A DNA stretch of 64,000 nucleotides from Geobacteraceae bacterium (GTDB taxonomy: Bacteria > Desulfobacterota > Desulfuromonadia > Geobacterales > Pseudopelobacteraceae). Location: positions 1-64,000 of the forward strand of contig JANXZX010000050.1 of the NCBI GenBank assembly GCA_025355325.1, in the 5' to 3' direction. Under the pieces are notes generated by a model that saw nothing but the letters and a program-made list of their open reading frames with translations, made no database searches and had not been told where the DNA came from. The position numbers and the translations under genes are program-made. This document shows, one piece after another, positions 20,871 through 31,703 of this stretch (positions are counted from its first letter, which is position 1; each line of letters begins with the position of its first letter).

Positions 20871-21661
20871 TAGCGATAAAAAATGCCTCCGTTATTTTCA
20901 ATCAGAGTACGATCAATGAAAATCAGGCCTTGCGCGACATCAACCTGAACGTCAAGGAAGGTGACTTCATCACCATCATCGGCAGCAACGGCGCAGGCAA
21001 ATCAACCCTTTTCAACCTGATCGCCGGAACGATAATCCCGACAGTCGGCTCAATCCATGCCAACGGCCGCAACATCACCCGCGAACCCGAATTCAAAAGG
21101 GCCGGTTATATCGGCAGAATTTTCCAGAATCCACTGCTCGGTACCGCATCGAATATGAGTCTGGAAGATAATATGATGATCACCTACCGCAAGGGGTTCA
21201 AGTGGCTGAAGAGAAGCCTGAACAACAAAATGCGGGAGTACTTCCGCTCTGAACTGATCCAGCTGAAGATGGGACTGGAACAGCGTATGAAGGAAAATCT
21301 GGTCATGTTTTCAGGCGGACAACGTCAGGCCCTGACCCTGCTGATGATGGTGCTTTCCAAACCTTCGCTGATTCTGCTTGATGAGCACACAGCCGCGCTT
21401 GATCCGAAAAACGCCGAAATTGTTCTGGAGCTGACAGACAAATTCATCACCGAATACAAACTCACTTCCATGATGATTACCCACAACATGAGCCACGCCA
21501 TCGAGTACGGCAATCGCCTGCTGATGATGGACCAGGGGGAGATTATTTTCGATGTTTCAGGCGACGCCAAGAAGGAACTGACCGTTGAAAAACTCATCGA
21601 AAAGTTCCATGAACTCCGCCATCGCGGTTTTGAAAATGACCGGGCGCTGCTCTCGGAATAA
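20867..21661 (+). CDS. ABC transporter ATP-binding protein
   Basis: IIGSNGAGKSTLFNLIAG Walker A, MFSGGQRQALTLLMM signature, LILLDEHTAALDP Walker B. Confidence 0.96.
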   Translation: MIAIKNASVIFNQSTINENQALRDINLNVKEGDFITIIGSNGAGKSTLFNLIAGTIIPTVGSIHANGRNITREPEFKRAGYIGRIFQNPLLGTASNMSLEDNMMITYRKGFKWLKRSLNNKMREYFRSELIQLKMGLEQRMKENLVMFSGGQRQALTLLMMVLSKPSLILLDEHTAALDPKNAEIVLELTDKFITEYKLTSMMITHNMSHAIEYGNRLLMMDQGEIIFDVSGDAKKELTVEKLIEKFHELRHRGFENDRALLSE

Positions 21662-21747
21662 ATCAAATGAATTGCTCTTGACTGGTCTGACCTTTTCTGA
21701 AATACTCCCACGGCTTTATCAAATATTTGTTTGAGGAGACTAACCTT

Positions 21748-22539
21748 ATGAAAAAACTGCTGGTGCTGATGTCATGTCTGATTGTTTCGCTTTTCGCTGT
21801 AACTGCCTTTGCCGGTGACGGTTCCTGGGACAAAGTCAAGAAAGACGGCAAAATGGCCATCGGCCTTGATGATTCCTTCCCGCCCATGGGTTTCCGCCAA
21901 GCTGACGGCAAACTGGTCGGCTTTGACATCGATGCCGCCGAAGAGGTCGGCAAACGCCTGGGAATCAAAATTGAATGGCAGCCAACCGCATGGGACGGCG
22001 TTATTCACTCTCTGGATGCCAAAAAATTTGACTGCATCTGGAATGGTATGACCATCACTGAAGAGCGGGCCAAACAGGTTGCTTTCAGTAAACCGTATAT
22101 CATGGACGGCCAGATCGCCATCGTCAATTTCACTGAAAAACGCTTCAAAGGTCTCAATGATCTTAAAAATTTCAAGGCAGGCACCCAGAAGGGTTCTTCC
22201 GGTCTTCAGGCAGTCAAGAAACTTGCCAACGCACCTACCGAGCTGAAGGAATATGAAGACTATCCCAAGGCATTGCTTGATCTGGAAGCCGGTCGTATTG
22301 ACGTGGTTGTGGTGGACAATGTTACCGGTCGCGACATGATTGCCAAACGTCCCGGCAAGTACAAGATTATCCCCGGCATGATCAGCAAAGAGCCGTTCGG
22401 CGTTGCCTTCCGCAAAGGTGACACCGACCTGCGTGAGAAAGTACAGCAGACACTGGATAAAATGGTCAAGGACGGCGCCATGGCCAAGATTTCAAAGAAG
22501 TGGTTTGCTGTAGACCTGACCAATCCAAAGAAATTTTAG
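21748..22539 (+). CDS. Polar amino acid ABC transporter substrate-binding protein
   Basis: Signal peptide; MAIGLDDSFPPMGFRQADGKLVGFDIDAAEEVGKRLG (SBP_bac_3). Confidence 0.95.
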   Translation: MKKLLVLMSCLIVSLFAVTAFAGDGSWDKVKKDGKMAIGLDDSFPPMGFRQADGKLVGFDIDAAEEVGKRLGIKIEWQPTAWDGVIHSLDAKKFDCIWNGMTITEERAKQVAFSKPYIMDGQIAIVNFTEKRFKGLNDLKNFKAGTQKGSSGLQAVKKLANAPTELKEYEDYPKALLDLEAGRIDVVVVDNVTGRDMIAKRPGKYKIIPGMISKEPFGVAFRKGDTDLREKVQQTLDKMVKDGAMAKISKKWFAVDLTNPKKF

Positions 22540-22542
22540 TTC

Positions 22543-23565
22543 GTGAAGGTTTCGATGAAATATCTTATCAGCAGGGCCTTTGTGGCCCTGCTTTTTTTGT
22601 GGACAATGACCGGAAGCTGCCTGGGTGCTGAAGATTACGAACAGCTCTTCCGCCAGACCAGCGACTTGATGGCCCAGGGTGATCTTGACGGTGCATTGGC
22701 GCTGCTCAAGCAGGTGCCTGCCCCGAAAGCCGACGAAGAGGCCGGCCCTTTTGTTTCAAGCCGAATGCAGGCTGCCCGTATTTATGCATCTCAAAAGGCT
22801 TCTGACAAGGCAATGACCACCTGTCAGGAGGTCCTGAAACTCTTTCCCGACAACAACGAAGCCCGCAATTTCGCCGCAGCTTTGAAAGATCTGCAGAAAC
22901 CTGGCTGGCACACCGCCTTGTCCGACACCGTACGTTTTCTGCCCGCCCTGGCCAAAGGGGCACTCATGACGCTGCTGCTGGTGTTCTGCACAATGCTGGT
23001 GTCGCCGCTTGGAGGACTGCTGGTCGCGCTTGGTCGCATCAGTACGATCAAGCCGATTTCAGGCTTCTGCTGGTTCATCATCTGGTTCTTTCGCGGCACC
23101 CCGCTCCTGCTGCAGCTGTTCTTTATTTACTATGGCCTGCCGTCACTCGGAATTACGCTGAAACCGCTCACCGCCGCAGTCATCGGCCTTGGCCTGAATT
23201 ATTCGGCATATCTGGGCGAGATCATCCGTGGCGCAATCCAGAGCATCGATCATGGTCAGATGGAAGCGGCCAAAGCCATCGGCATGAGCTACAGCCAGGC
23301 CATGCGCCGGGTTATCATCCCCCAGACCTATAAACGGTTGATGCCTCCGGTCGGCAACGAATTTATCGCCCTGATCAAGGACACCGCCCTCGTTTCAACC
23401 ATCGCCATGGTCGAACTGATGCGCGCTGCAGATCAGCTCTTCAACACCTATTTCAATATCACGGCTCTGGCCCTGGCAGCGGTTATTTACCTGGTGCTGA
23501 CAACCATCTTCACCTTCATTTTTGAAAAGATCGAATATCGGGCAGGGATCTATGAGCACCGTTAG
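22543..23565 (+). CDS. Amino acid ABC transporter permease with N-terminal exported TPR-like extension
   Basis: aa 1-140: signal sequence plus helical repeats (LMAQGDLDGALALLKQVPA..., KASDKAMTTCQEVLKLFPDNNEA); then HisM-type permease GALMTLLLVFCTML...WFFRGTPLLLQLFFIYYGLP. Confidence 0.92.
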   Translation: MKVSMKYLISRAFVALLFLWTMTGSCLGAEDYEQLFRQTSDLMAQGDLDGALALLKQVPAPKADEEAGPFVSSRMQAARIYASQKASDKAMTTCQEVLKLFPDNNEARNFAAALKDLQKPGWHTALSDTVRFLPALAKGALMTLLLVFCTMLVSPLGGLLVALGRISTIKPISGFCWFIIWFFRGTPLLLQLFFIYYGLPSLGITLKPLTAAVIGLGLNYSAYLGEIIRGAIQSIDHGQMEAAKAIGMSYSQAMRRVIIPQTYKRLMPPVGNEFIALIKDTALVSTIAMVELMRAADQLFNTYFNITALALAAVIYLVLTTIFTFIFEKIEYRAGIYEHR

Positions 23566-24328
23566 TCAACCACTCCTTAAGCTGGAAAACATCACCAAGC
23601 GCTTCAAAAATCTGACTGCAGTGAACAGCGTCAACCTGGACGTCGCAGCGGGTGAAAAACTGGTCATCATCGGCCCCTCCGGTTCGGGCAAGTCCACGCT
23701 GCTCCGCTCAATCAACCTGCTGGAAGAGATCGAAGAGGGAACGATCCGTTTTGAAGGTCGCGAGGTCGGCTATGTCATGCGCAACGGCAAGCGCCACCCG
23801 GATCGCCCCCAGGCCATCAGCGCACTGCGGGCCGAGATCGGCATGGTGTTCCAGCATTTCCACCTTTTCCCGCATATGACCGTACTCGGCAACGTTATGG
23901 AAGGCCCATTGACCGTACAACACAAACCGGCCGATGAAGCCCGCTCAATCGCTGTCGAAATACTGGCCAAAGTGGGACTGTCCGACAAGCGTGACGTGTT
24001 TCCGGCCACCCTGTCAGGCGGACAGAAACAACGGGTGGCAATCGCCCGCGCCCTGGCCATGCAACCCAAGCTGATGCTGTTTGACGAGCCGACATCAGCC
24101 CTGGATCCGGAACTGGTCGGGGAAGTATTCGACACCATCCACACCCTGGCAGACGAGGGCATGACAATGATCATTGTTACTCATCACATGGGGTTTGCCC
24201 GGGAACTGGCAGATCGGGTTATCTTTATGGAGTCGGGGAATTTTCTGGCCCAGGGAACGCCGGAAGAGCTCTTCAGTTCGGCCCAGGACAATGATCGGAT
24301 CAGAGGTTTTTTAAATCGTCTTCTGTAA
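23552..24328 (+). CDS. Polar amino acid ABC transporter ATP-binding protein (GlnQ-like)
   Basis: IIGPSGSGKSTLLRSINLLE, LSGGQKQRVAIARALAM, LMLFDEPTSALDPELVGEV. Confidence 0.96.
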   Translation: MSTVSQPLLKLENITKRFKNLTAVNSVNLDVAAGEKLVIIGPSGSGKSTLLRSINLLEEIEEGTIRFEGREVGYVMRNGKRHPDRPQAISALRAEIGMVFQHFHLFPHMTVLGNVMEGPLTVQHKPADEARSIAVEILAKVGLSDKRDVFPATLSGGQKQRVAIARALAMQPKLMLFDEPTSALDPELVGEVFDTIHTLADEGMTMIIVTHHMGFARELADRVIFMESGNFLAQGTPEELFSSAQDNDRIRGFLNRLL

Positions 24329-24442
24329 TAAGGCAGCTTCAATATACACGGGCAGACCTATCTCGTATAACCACCCGTATTTTCTCTTAATCCCGTAAAG
24401 CCCACCAACCGGACGCTGATTCTATTTTTGTTTGCCTGAAAC

Positions 24443-24457
24443 TAACATTTTATGTTA
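24443..24457. promoter_or_regulatory. Candidate MqsA operator
   Basis: Perfect palindrome TAACAT-TTT-ATGTTA, 10 bp 5' of the mqsR-like ATG; geometry like the E. coli mqsRA palindrome. Confidence 0.6.
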
Positions 24458-24466
24458 CTTTCACCC

Positions 24467-24772
24467 ATGGAAAAACTGCGTCCACATTATCCATTGCAGG
24501 AATTAATTCAACTTGCTTCTCAACAGGAATCCGTTTTTTTCACGACGGTAGCCCGCAAAGGAGCCGCAGAAGTCGGCATGAGTGTTGACGATATGCTTTA
24601 TGTAGTGGCTAGTCTGACCATGAGTGTTTTCTACAAAAGCATGACAAGTTATGCCGACCATACAAGCTGGCAGGATGTTTACCGTCCTGTCTTTCAGGGA
24701 ATTCCTCTTTACCTGAAGCTGACCATCATACCGGAACACAATCTGCTGGTTGTGTCGTTCAAAAGGAGATAA
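24467..24772 (+). CDS. mqsR: MqsR-like type II toxin (mRNA interferase)
   Basis: SVFYKSMTSYADHTSWQDVYRPVFQGIPLYLKLTIIPEHNLLVVSFKRR, strong match to remembered E. coli MqsR pattern. Confidence 0.9.
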   Translation: MEKLRPHYPLQELIQLASQQESVFFTTVARKGAAEVGMSVDDMLYVVASLTMSVFYKSMTSYADHTSWQDVYRPVFQGIPLYLKLTIIPEHNLLVVSFKRR

Positions 24773-24777
24773 ATACC

Positions 24778-25185
24778 ATGAAATGCCCCTTCTGCCGCCA
24801 GGGAACTCTTGTTTCGGAAGTTCGCGAGGAAACCTGCGAATATCTTGGCAAAATAATCTCCATTGAAATGCCCGGCAAATACTGCATTACCTGCGGGGAA
24901 GGCATATTTTCCGCCAAAGAAACCGAATCCTATCTGGAAACCGTCAAAGCCTTCCGCGCCCAGGTTGATGCCGAACCTTTGCCGCCAACCGAAATCAGAA
25001 AAATTCGTAAACGCCTGAAGTTGACCCAGAAACAGGCCGGAGATATTTTTGGCGGTGGTATTCGTGCTTTTTCCCAATACGAGCGCAACCTTAGCCGACC
25101 GGGCAAGGCCGCCGATACCCTTCTACGCCTGCTGGATCGACATCCTGAATTGCTGGAAGAAATCAGTGGCAAACGCGCGGCCTGA
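24778..25185 (+). CDS. mqsA: MqsA-like antitoxin (zinc ribbon plus HTH)
   Basis: MKCPFCRQGTL...YCITCGEGIF zinc site; LTQKQAGDIFGGGIRAFSQYERNLSRPGKAADTLLRLLDRHPELL. Confidence 0.93.
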   Translation: MKCPFCRQGTLVSEVREETCEYLGKIISIEMPGKYCITCGEGIFSAKETESYLETVKAFRAQVDAEPLPPTEIRKIRKRLKLTQKQAGDIFGGGIRAFSQYERNLSRPGKAADTLLRLLDRHPELLEEISGKRAA

Positions 25186-25270
25186 TTCAGGTGCCGTTTT
25201 CTCACTGAATCACCCGTATTCGCTCTCGATCCAGCTTAATTCCATAACCGGCGTCCGGTTTCTTCCCTGT

Positions 25271-25576
25271 TCAATTCTTCAGCGTAGGAAGCCCGAATTT
25301 AAGCCGGATCTCACGGGCACAGCCATAGCTTCTCACCACATAGTCAGCAGTTTCACAGATTACGGCACACTCCTCGGCAACAGCACTCCTGGCACCTTTA
25401 GCCCCTTCCGTCTTGAGCTGTTGAAGTTCCTCCAACGCCTTGACATTAATTGCTTCAATACGCTGTATCTCCATCAGAAGACTTTCGATGATATGATGAT
25501 TGGTTATTTCAGGGTTGGCCGGAGAGATTGTATCACCCGCGAGCCACTGTTTGGCCATTGCAACTATTCCACTCAT
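25271..25576 (-). CDS. Small hypothetical protein
   Basis: 101-aa ORF with helical, coding-like composition; no family recognised. Confidence 0.4.
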   Translation of the reverse strand: MSGIVAMAKQWLAGDTISPANPEITNHHIIESLLMEIQRIEAINVKALEELQQLKTEGAKGARSAVAEECAVICETADYVVRSYGCAREIRLKFGLPTLKN

Positions 25577-25915
25577 GTATTAACCTCATTTGTAATTGAT
25601 TTCCGGATCGAGCGACAACTGCCTCCGAAGAGATATTCTCCAGCATCTGAACTAAAATGGCATAGTAAAACATCTCAGGATAAAGTATAGTAATCGGTAT
25701 GAAAAAGTCTCTGCTTGAAATGAATCCCTACCTGAAAGATCCCGCTGCTCGAAATATGGCATTGGCTCGCAATGTAGTTACCTCGTCGGCTATCGAAGGG
25801 ATTCGGGTAAAACGTGACGTAAAGAGCGGGTGCTTTGTTTCTAACATCAAGATCGACAAAATTTCTACAAAGTCGTCAGAGACCCCTCGATAACATCTTC
25901 CAAATTTCACACACC

Positions 25916-26332
25916 CTACCCTCCAATAATTTTCACCAGCACCCTCTTGCGCCGCTTGCCGTCGAACTCTCCGTAAAATATCTGTTCCCACGGTCCCAGA
26001 TCGAGCTTACCGCCGGTCACCGCCACAACAACTTCCCGCCCCATTATGGTCCGCTTGAGGTGAGCATCAGCGTTGTCCTCGTAACCGTTGTGATGATACC
26101 GTGAATATGGTTTCTCGGGAGCCAGGCCTTCGAGCCAGGCTTCGAAATCCTGATGCAGCCCCGATTCATCATCATTTATGAAGACGCTGGCCGTAATATG
26201 CATCGCATTGCAGAGGAGGATTCCATCGGTAATACCGCTCTCACGGAGGCATTCGGCAACCTGCATTGTGATGTTGATCAATTCCCGGCGACTACCGGTC
26301 TCAAACCATAATTCCTTGCGATATGACTTCAT
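25916..26332 (-). CDS. YjbQ/UPF0047-family protein (secondary thiamine-phosphate synthase)
   Basis: [54 protein letters not shown]...[40 protein letters not shown]. Confidence 0.95.
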   Translation of the reverse strand: MKSYRKELWFETGSRRELINITMQVAECLRESGITDGILLCNAMHITASVFINDDESGLHQDFEAWLEGLAPEKPYSRYHHNGYEDNADAHLKRTIMGREVVVAVTGGKLDLGPWEQIFYGEFDGKRRKRVLVKIIGG

Positions 26333-28986
26333 GCCGATTTCTCTTCCAGACTCTTGGTCACCACTTCATACACATCACGGGGCAAATCCGGTACCGCCTG
26401 AATCCGCATCAACTGTTGGCGCATCAAGCCGCTCCGCCCCTCATCAAATCGCCGCCAGGTGGTGAGAGGTCCCAACAAACGGGCCGACACCTGCGGATTC
26501 ACCGGAATCAACCGCAGCAGCTGATCGGCCAAAAACCGGTAACCTGCACCACTCGGGTCGTGAAAACGCACCTGGTTTCTCTGGCTGAATGCCGCTACCA
26601 GAGAACGGAACCGGTTGGGATTGGTCAGCTCGAAGGAGGGGTGTCCAAGCAGCGCCTGTACTTCGTCCAGCGTTCCGGGAAGGATCGAAACAGCCTGGAG
26701 CGAAAACCACTTATCGACCACCAGACGATCACCCTGCCAGCGTTGGAAGAAATCGTCCAGAACCTCGCGGCGTTCCGGACAGTCACATGATGCAAGCGGC
26801 GCCAGCGCACCGATGGTATCGGTCATATTATCCGAGCGCCGGTACTGATCGAGACTGAGTGCAATCTCTTCCTGACCGCCGCTGCTCATCAGATACGCCA
26901 GACAGAGGTTGGCAAGGCGACGTGCTCCTGAACGGCCATCATCCGGAGAGTAAGGCAGATCGCTTACGCACGCAGAGCGCACCGCCTGGAAATCATTTCT
27001 GAAACGTGCCGCCAACGTGCGGATAACTAACTGGCGGGCCGCGTGGATAGCTGCCGGATCGACCACCTGCACAAGTTCGGCAAGGTATTTTTCCGACGGC
27101 AGCATGAGTGCTTCAGCCAGAAAAGCCTGGTCCGGGTATCCGCTGACGAGTGTTACGCGGAAAGCATCGGCAAAGGCGGAATCCAGAATCATTTCTCTTC
27201 CCTGCTGCCAATCCGACACGAGTCCGAGAATGACCTGTACCGCCATCAGCTGTCCCGCTTCCCAGCGGCAGAAGGGATCTGTTTCATGAGCCATCAGCAG
27301 AGCCAGTTGGTCGTGACGATAGGGATAATCCAGCTTGACCGGGGCCGAAAAACCGCGCAGCAGAGCCGGTACCGGCTCTTCGTCCAGACCAGTGAAGCAG
27401 AACGACTCATGGGAAGCATGAAGATGAATGATGCGTGAAGTTGACACTCCGGCAGTTTCCCCTGCCAGTGTCAGCGGTAACTCTTTTCCGTTTCGATCAA
27501 GCAGACCGAGTGACAGCGGGATATGCAGCGGTTTTTTATCCGGTTGGCCGGGGGTTGCAGGGCAGCTCTGGCTGACCGTCAACGTAAATGTTCTGTCGGC
27601 TGCGTTGTAGACACCTTCGGCACTAAGCTGCGGCGTACAAGCCTGGCTGTACCAGAGCGAGAACTGGCCAAGATCAAGTGAACCGGCTTCAGCCATTGTC
27701 TGCACAAAATCGTCAACCGTCACCGCCTGACCGTCAAATCGTTCAAAATAGCGGTCCATGCCGCGCCGAAATGTATCCGCACCGAGCATCGTGTGCTGCA
27801 TCCGCACCAGCTCGGCCCCCTTGTTATACACCGTTGCCGTGTAAAAGTTATTGATCTCCATATACGAATCGGGACGCACCGGATGTGCCATCGGCCCGCC
27901 ATCCTCGGGAAACTGGGAGGTTCTCAGAACACGGACATCCTCAATCCGCTTCACCCCGCGCGACTGCATGTCGGACGAAAATTCCTGGTCGCGAAAGACG
28001 GTCAACCCCTCTTTCAGCGAGAGCTGAAACCAGTCACGGCAGGTCACCCGGTTGCCGCTCCAGTTATGGAAGTACTCGTGGCCGATCACCTCTTCGATGG
28101 CATGGTAGTCATCATCAGTGGCGGTGGCCGGACTGGCGAGGACATAACAGGAATTGAAGACATTGAGCCCCTTGTTTTCCATCGCTCCCATATTGAAGTC
28201 ATCAACCGCCACGATCATGTAAATATCCAGGTCATACTCCCGGCCATACACCTGTTCATCCCAGCGCATCGCCTTTTTGAGGGAAAGCATGGCGTGACCG
28301 CACTTGTCACGGTTCTGCTCATGAACGTAAATGCGAAGTGTCACATCTCTGCCGGAACAGGTTGTAAAAGTATCTTCAATACAGACCAGATCCCCCGCCA
28401 CCAGAGCAAACAGGTAGCTCGGTTTTTTGAACGGATCAGCCCAGACAGCAAAATGGCGACCATCCGGCAGTTCGCCCCGCTCCATGAGATTGCCGTTGGA
28501 AAGCAGTACCGGGTATCGTGTGCGTTCAGCGATGATCGTCGTAGTAAAGAGCGTCAGGACATCGGGACGATCCGGGTAATAGGTGATGGCGCGGAACCCT
28601 TCAGCTTCGCACTGGGTACAGAACATCCCGGACGAACGGTAGAGCCCTTCAAGCGAGGTGTTGTCCTGCGGACGGATTTCCGTCGTTATCTCCAGAACAA
28701 AAGCCGCCGGAACTTCGTGGATCGTCAGCAGACCGGCGGTAACGCTGTAGCGTTCCTGATCGAGCGGAGCACCCTCAAGTTTCAGTTTTTTCAACACAAG
28801 ATTCTTGCCGTTGAGGAGAAGCGGGCGTGTGCCACGGTTCCCATGGTAGCCGGCTCGCAGCGCCATTTTGGAAGTGACGGTCGTCGAATCTTCGCCAAGT
28901 TCAAAGCGGAGATCGATGCTGTCAATCTGATAGTCAAATGTTGTGTATTCGTTACGATATACAGTGCTGTGGGCGGTTTCGGTCAT
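26329..28986 (-). CDS. pepN: Aminopeptidase N (M1 family)
   Basis: [53 protein letters not shown] zinc site. Confidence 0.97.
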   Translation of the reverse strand: MTETAHSTVYRNEYTTFDYQIDSIDLRFELGEDSTTVTSKMALRAGYHGNRGTRPLLLNGKNLVLKKLKLEGAPLDQERYSVTAGLLTIHEVPAAFVLEITTEIRPQDNTSLEGLYRSSGMFCTQCEAEGFRAITYYPDRPDVLTLFTTTIIAERTRYPVLLSNGNLMERGELPDGRHFAVWADPFKKPSYLFALVAGDLVCIEDTFTTCSGRDVTLRIYVHEQNRDKCGHAMLSLKKAMRWDEQVYGREYDLDIYMIVAVDDFNMGAMENKGLNVFNSCYVLASPATATDDDYHAIEEVIGHEYFHNWSGNRVTCRDWFQLSLKEGLTVFRDQEFSSDMQSRGVKRIEDVRVLRTSQFPEDGGPMAHPVRPDSYMEINNFYTATVYNKGAELVRMQHTMLGADTFRRGMDRYFERFDGQAVTVDDFVQTMAEAGSLDLGQFSLWYSQACTPQLSAEGVYNAADRTFTLTVSQSCPATPGQPDKKPLHIPLSLGLLDRNGKELPLTLAGETAGVSTSRIIHLHASHESFCFTGLDEEPVPALLRGFSAPVKLDYPYRHDQLALLMAHETDPFCRWEAGQLMAVQVILGLVSDWQQGREMILDSAFADAFRVTLVSGYPDQAFLAEALMLPSEKYLAELVQVVDPAAIHAARQLVIRTLAARFRNDFQAVRSACVSDLPYSPDDGRSGARRLANLCLAYLMSSGGQEEIALSLDQYRRSDNMTDTIGALAPLASCDCPERREVLDDFFQRWQGDRLVVDKWFSLQAVSILPGTLDEVQALLGHPSFELTNPNRFRSLVAAFSQRNQVRFHDPSGAGYRFLADQLLRLIPVNPQVSARLLGPLTTWRRFDEGRSGLMRQQLMRIQAVPDLPRDVYEVVTKSLEEKSA

Positions 28987-29348
28987 TTTTACATCCGATC
29001 AAATTAATAAGTTGCTGTGAAGGGTGTGAGACAACAACTCATTCAGTCCGGCAGCACATCTCCCGCAATCGGAGAAAGCTTTTTAACAGCATTGAAAATG
29101 CTCAATGTTTTTTCGGGGTTAGTACATGCAGTTGGTATCAAGAACGAGCCTGAATCTCACATCGCATACAATATCACTCGCAACCCCTCCAGGCAACCGG
29201 TATATCCTCTAACAACTTATTACAAAGACATCTATATTATTAAATAGAAACTTATTACATTGACGCCAGCTGGAATCTGAATTATTTTCATATCTATATT
29301 AATTATTTATTTCAAATTTTAATTAAGACCGGTAATTCGGAGGAGCCA

Positions 29349-30731
29349 ATGTTTCGCACACATTTGCAGGCAATCGTGACGTCAAAATCCAAAAAGATCC
29401 ACTTGTTTATTGTAGCTTTCGCAGTTTCCATTGGCCTGTGCGGATGCAGCTCAAATCCGGCATGGCTAAAGCGGTCAGAAAGTGCCGCCTCTGTCCCGGA
29501 CACACATGAACAGGAATTCAGTCAGTATATTCGTTACAACCGTGAAAATATCCAAAAAGTCTTGGATCAGACCTACTTCCAGTCCGGTAAAAGCCCCTTT
29601 CTGGGCGGATATACCAGTCAGGAAACAGCACTTATGCGTGCCCCCTTCCAAATTCCGGAAAATAGCAGCGAAATCTGCGGAGAACCATCAAAAGGGGGAG
29701 GAAAGGGGTTTTTGCTTATACATGGCCTGACCGACTCTCCCTACATTATGCGCAGTGTCAGCGATTCGCTGCACAAGGCATATCCGTGCGCCGTGATTCG
29801 AGCAGTATTGTTGCCGGGGCATGGTACCGTGCCGGGCGATACGCTGAACATGAAGCATCAGGATTGGCTGCGGATCACCGACTATGGAGTCAAAAGCTTT
29901 GAAAATGACAGAAACATCAAGGAAACTTATCTGGTTGGGTTCTCAACCGGCACGGCGCTTGCCATTCGGCACATAAAGGAAGGTCATAGTGGCAGCAAGG
30001 TGAAGGGTTTAGTATTGCTGTCGCCGGCAGTAAAAGCCAAAAGTTCATTAATCTGGGCTACCGGCATTCTCGCTTCAGTCAGCGACTGGGAGAGCATCTA
30101 TGCCGAGAAGGATGCAGCACGATACGAATCGTTTTCATACCATGCAGCAGCGGAATTTTATCAGTTGACTAGAGGATTGGCCGACGCAAGCTACAAGCTG
30201 GATGTCCCGGTGATGATGGCCGTGAGTGCCGACGATGACACGATTGATGCATATGAGGCCAGGAAGTTTTTTTGCGAGTCAACGCCCGACAAACGTCGCG
30301 CACTCATCTGGTATCGATCCCGGTATTCAGAAGACAAAGCGGCTGTGTCATGTGCCGATATTGCTACAGTGGAGCTGAAAAGCGATAAACATGAATATAA
30401 AGGCATTCCGTACCGTGTCGCGAATCTGTCCCACACAGCAATTCCGGTGAATCCGGGTGACAGACATTATGGAGTCAACGGTGTCTACCGCAACTGTAAA
30501 TCTTATGAAGGCACCGGCAAGCAGGACGATTTTATGAATTGTCAGAAAGGCTCTGAAAAAAGCCTCTTTGGCGAAAACAGTATTGGAACCTCTCAGGAAA
30601 AACAAAATCTCGGCTATGATTATTGGCGGCGGGGTACATTTAACCCGGATTACGACCGTCTGGAAAAAAGCATGATCTGTTTTGTCGATAATAACTGTAA
30701 CATGGCAAGTGTGCTGGATTTTGACAAGTGA
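29349..30731 (+). CDS. Lipoprotein with alpha/beta-hydrolase fold
   Basis: Lipobox LCGCSS; FLLIHGLTDSPYIMRSVSDSL...VLLPGHGTVPGD...LVGFSTGTALAI. Confidence 0.8.
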   Translation: MFRTHLQAIVTSKSKKIHLFIVAFAVSIGLCGCSSNPAWLKRSESAASVPDTHEQEFSQYIRYNRENIQKVLDQTYFQSGKSPFLGGYTSQETALMRAPFQIPENSSEICGEPSKGGGKGFLLIHGLTDSPYIMRSVSDSLHKAYPCAVIRAVLLPGHGTVPGDTLNMKHQDWLRITDYGVKSFENDRNIKETYLVGFSTGTALAIRHIKEGHSGSKVKGLVLLSPAVKAKSSLIWATGILASVSDWESIYAEKDAARYESFSYHAAAEFYQLTRGLADASYKLDVPVMMAVSADDDTIDAYEARKFFCESTPDKRRALIWYRSRYSEDKAAVSCADIATVELKSDKHEYKGIPYRVANLSHTAIPVNPGDRHYGVNGVYRNCKSYEGTGKQDDFMNCQKGSEKSLFGENSIGTSQEKQNLGYDYWRRGTFNPDYDRLEKSMICFVDNNCNMASVLDFDK

Positions 30732-30778
30732 AGATATTACTACAGGTAAAACCGTTACACAGAGAGAGGGTTTACGTC

Positions 30779-31663
30779 ATGAATAGGGCAGTTTTTCTTC
30801 TGATTGCGATTGTTCTTGTCCTGCATACGGTCGTTAGTGCAGGCGCAGAAACTATTGAGGTACTCATCAAAGGCATTGATGATGGTGTAAAAACTACTCG
30901 GGAACGTGATTACAAGGAAGCTGTCATGAACGGAAAGTTGCAGGCGATTGAACGAGCAGGAGTGGCTGTTTCATCCCTGACCATTGTCGAAAACTTTGCC
31001 CTCAAATACGATATGGTTGAGAGCAGGGCCAAGGCCGTGCTGCTTCCCGGCTTTCAGGTTATCGACATTGGATATCAGACCGACGGCACATATCAGGTTG
31101 TGATCTCCGGCAAGGTTCAAGTGGGCGAGGAAAAATCGGCAGAAGGCAAGTTATGGGGCAAACTTCGAGCCACACCATATGAGTTTGCCAATTACAAAGA
31201 GGCTTTCGACCTCTGGACGGGTATTAATACCGGCACCGTCACAAATCAGTATGTCAACAACGAAAACGGGACGGTATCTGATCTGAAAACCGGCCTGATG
31301 TGGCTGACATCTTATGAAATAAAGGAAAATATTCTTGAGGTCAGGCAGTATCTGGAGCGGATTAATGGTAAAAGTTTCGCCGGGTATTCAGACTGGAGAA
31401 TCCCGACACTCGAAGAAGTGGCATCCATTATCGAGAGTAAACCAGGGGGGAAACTCGACAGCGGCCGGGCAAGCTACCTGAATCCCGTATTCGATGTGCG
31501 CCCATATTGCTGGTATCTCTGGAGTGTGGACCGTAGTCCGCAAGGCAATATCATGGCCTATATCGGTGAAAAAAAAGGTGGGATCGTCAACCCTGGAGAT
31601 CATTATCAGGCAGACGGCATATGCGTCGCCTGCATCAAGGCGGTCCGAAGCGCCGACCGTTAG
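30779..31663 (+). CDS. Exported DUF1566 (Lcl C-terminal)-domain protein
   Basis: Signal peptide MNRAVFLLIAIVLVLHTVVSAGA; NGTVSDLKTGLMWLTSYEIKENILEVRQYLERINGKSFAGYSDWRIPTLEEVASI. Confidence 0.8.
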   Translation: MNRAVFLLIAIVLVLHTVVSAGAETIEVLIKGIDDGVKTTRERDYKEAVMNGKLQAIERAGVAVSSLTIVENFALKYDMVESRAKAVLLPGFQVIDIGYQTDGTYQVVISGKVQVGEEKSAEGKLWGKLRATPYEFANYKEAFDLWTGINTGTVTNQYVNNENGTVSDLKTGLMWLTSYEIKENILEVRQYLERINGKSFAGYSDWRIPTLEEVASIIESKPGGKLDSGRASYLNPVFDVRPYCWYLWSVDRSPQGNIMAYIGEKKGGIVNPGDHYQADGICVACIKAVRSADR

Positions 31664-31703
31664 AACGTATTGCTTTTAAGAGTGCCCTCTCGAAGGCACA
31701 GTC

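Noticed and set aside
25049-25690. 213-aa plus-strand ORF after mqsA
   Set aside because: Begins inside mqsA in another frame, has low-quality composition and overlaps a better minus-strand ORF.
27793-29007. 404-aa plus-strand ORF
   Set aside because: Fully antisense to pepN, which has all catalytic motifs; composition is not protein-like.
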